A stretch of DNA of 64,000 nucleotides, taken from assembly GCF_022699665.1 (NCBI RefSeq), contig NZ_JALDNB010000003.1:494635-558634 (forward strand), read 5' to 3'. Source of the DNA: Chryseobacterium aahli (lineage in GTDB: Bacteria; Bacteroidota; Bacteroidia; Flavobacteriales; Weeksellaceae). Positions 63,254 to 64,000 of the stretch are shown in pieces. Each line of letters begins with the position of its first letter. Position 1 is the first letter of the stretch. The translations under genes and the position numbers were made by a program. The notes beneath the pieces were generated by a model, which was not told where the DNA came from, made no database searches, and saw nothing but the letters and a program-made list of their open reading frames with translations.

Positions 63254-63285
63254 AAGGCTTCCTACAGGAGGCCTTTGATTTTGAA
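63254..63285 (+). terminator. Terminator after array copy B
   Basis: Stem AAGGCTTCCT/AGGAGGCCTT with one weak pair, two-base loop, followed by TTGATTTT. Confidence 0.6.
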
Positions 63286-63500
63286 TGTATTGATAGCGAT
63301 ATAGAGAAAATTCAAAATCCGGGAATAAGTATCTATCAGCTGTAAGGTAAAATCTATGTTTTTGGACATTTAAATCTAATTAATACATACACCAAACATT
63401 CAGTAAATTTATTAAGTCGTTTTATATCTTTTTTAAAGTTATCAAATCTCAAAAACGATGATAACAAGTTTACCAACCTATAAATATTTTTTGTGAAAAC

Positions 63501-63551
63501 CTAAAGAAAACTTATAAGCAAACAGTTACGTATACTGCAACAGCTTTATAA
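63501..63551 (+). pseudogene. Tail relic of a further array copy
   Basis: Reads LKKTYKQTVTYTATAL and stop, the last residues of the array proteins; the bases just before match copy A's GKPKGTY region after a one-base shift. It is followed by the usual terminator, so a whole unit once stood here and was deleted down to its end. Upstream, 63286-63500 shows nothing else. Confidence 0.8.
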
Positions 63552-63575
63552 TAAAAACACAGCAATTATATATAC

Positions 63576-63610
63576 GCCCTCATCACTTTCTAGTGTTGAG
63601 GGCTTTTCTA
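63576..63610 (+). terminator. Terminator of the lost array copy
   Basis: Stem GCCCTCA/TGAGGGC extended by CACT/AGTG with one mismatch, then TTTTCTATTT. Similar in sequence to the terminator after copy A. Confidence 0.75.
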
Positions 63611-63632
63611 TTTAAGCGAAATGAATAAACCG

Positions 63633-63701
63633 TGTAGTTATTTTACTACATCAACTTCCATTTTCAACTACAAAGAAACTTTTATCGCTGCCGTAGATTT
63701 G
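63633..63701 (+). promoter_or_regulatory. Conserved leader of array copy C
   Basis: TGTAGT-N6-ACTACA at 63633-63650 and TAGATTTG at 63694-63701, both as before copy B. Confidence 0.45.
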
Positions 63702-63746
63702 TAGTGTTCAAAAGAAACAATTAAATAAAAATTAAATATTACTATC

Positions 63747-64000
63747 ATGACAAAACAATTTGCAATCGCAGCCTTAACTATTGGAGCAATCGTATTAGGA
63801 ACTAACAATGTTCAGGCTCAAAATACAACCGCAACAACAACAGTAAACATTACCCTGAACGATGTGATCTCTATCGACGCCGGAAGTACAGCAATTGGTA
63901 ATACGGTTGATTTTAACTATGTTACTGCAGCAGACTATAACTCTGATCAAACGATTACTAAAGCCAACTCTTTGAAAGTTACTTCAACGAAGAACTTTAA
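63747..64000 (+). CDS. Small secreted beta-sandwich protein, array copy C (3' end outside window)
   Basis: Starts MTKQFAIAALTIGAIVLGTN and is identical in protein sequence to copy B for all 84 visible codons; the only base change is ttc to ttt in codon 5. The window ends inside the gene. The array may continue beyond. Confidence 0.9.
   Translation, partial: MTKQFAIAALTIGAIVLGTNNVQAQNTTATTTVNITLNDVISIDAGSTAIGNTVDFNYVTAADYNSDQTITKANSLKVTSTKNF

Larger units (their letters stand above)
63576..64000 (+). repeat. Direct repeat of 62497-62922 (tandem array unit)
   Basis: The terminator, leader and first 254 coding bases before the window end repeat those at 62497-62922 with few differences in the leader and one in the coding part. 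Unit spacing from ATG to ATG is 1078 bases. Confidence 0.85.

Overview
The window looks like the chromosome of a low-GC Bacteroidota of the Flavobacteriia, most likely Chryseobacterium or a close Weeksellaceae relative. The grounds are: SusC/SusD and several TonB-dependent receptors, an ECF sigma/FecR pair, a type IX secretion tail, A-rich leaders instead of strong Shine-Dalgarno sites, and promoters of the Bacteroidota type (TTG, about 16-23 bases, TAnnTTTG). No rRNA, tRNA or CRISPR was seen. Species assignment is inference.

Layout. 0-4.8 kb: two beta-lactamase-fold serine hydrolases and three hypothetical proteins (one DUF1266). 5.0-8.3 kb: an Fe-S/oxidative-stress operon on the minus strand (superoxide dismutase, a DUF2480 gene with an in-frame TGA, an NADPH-FMN reductase-like protein, a 2Fe-2S and a 4Fe-4S ferredoxin) divergent from a cysteine-rich SufR-like regulator; a CAAC-N6-GTTG palindrome sits on the operon promoter. 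8.5-10.3 kb: a DUF6624 protein and another serine hydrolase. 10.6-20.2 kb: a probable phosphate-scavenging locus (metallophosphoesterase, a phosphodiesterase/alkaline-phosphatase fusion, an alkaline phosphatase) divergent from SusC/SusD, with 11-bp-phased Pho-box-like repeats between. 20.4-31.1 kb: sigma/anti-sigma/TonB receptor, then a beta-rich lipoprotein, a type IX cargo protein, another lipoprotein and an S41 protease. 31.2-41.1 kb: a segment bracketed by two inverted copies of a 139-bp terminal-repeat element, holding kup, a stretch of gene debris, and an ergothioneine locus (egtD, egtB, an EgtUV-like importer whose binding domain is circularly permuted, and a broken C-S lyase).

41.1-47.2 kb: MarR, SDR, TIGR03643, an overlooked DUF2256 gene, an AarF/UbiB-like kinase and a TetR-like regulator, divergent from GTP cyclohydrolase II and an epimerase; this resembles the light-inducible cryptochrome neighbourhoods of other bacteria, without the photolyase. 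47.3-56.4 kb: an HD-domain pseudogene, an MFS pump with its AraC regulator, a TetR regulator with two identical-class 16-bp operators in front of a saccharopine-dehydrogenase-like gene, two broken small genes, a Na+/H+ antiporter and an esterase. 57.1-61.0 kb: a 1301-residue hybrid histidine kinase followed by the stump of a response regulator joined to a piece of an NTF2-like gene. 61.9-64.0 kb: a tandem array of small secreted proteins, two copies nearly identical and a third reduced to its tail.

A recurring theme is decay: about ten genes carry single nonsense codons, frameshifts or truncations, concentrated at 31.9-41 kb and 47-53 kb. Either the lineage is shedding functions or the assembly carries base errors; raw reads would tell. 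Start codons were moved inward in several genes where an upstream TTG or ATG gives no leader or destroys a signal peptide.
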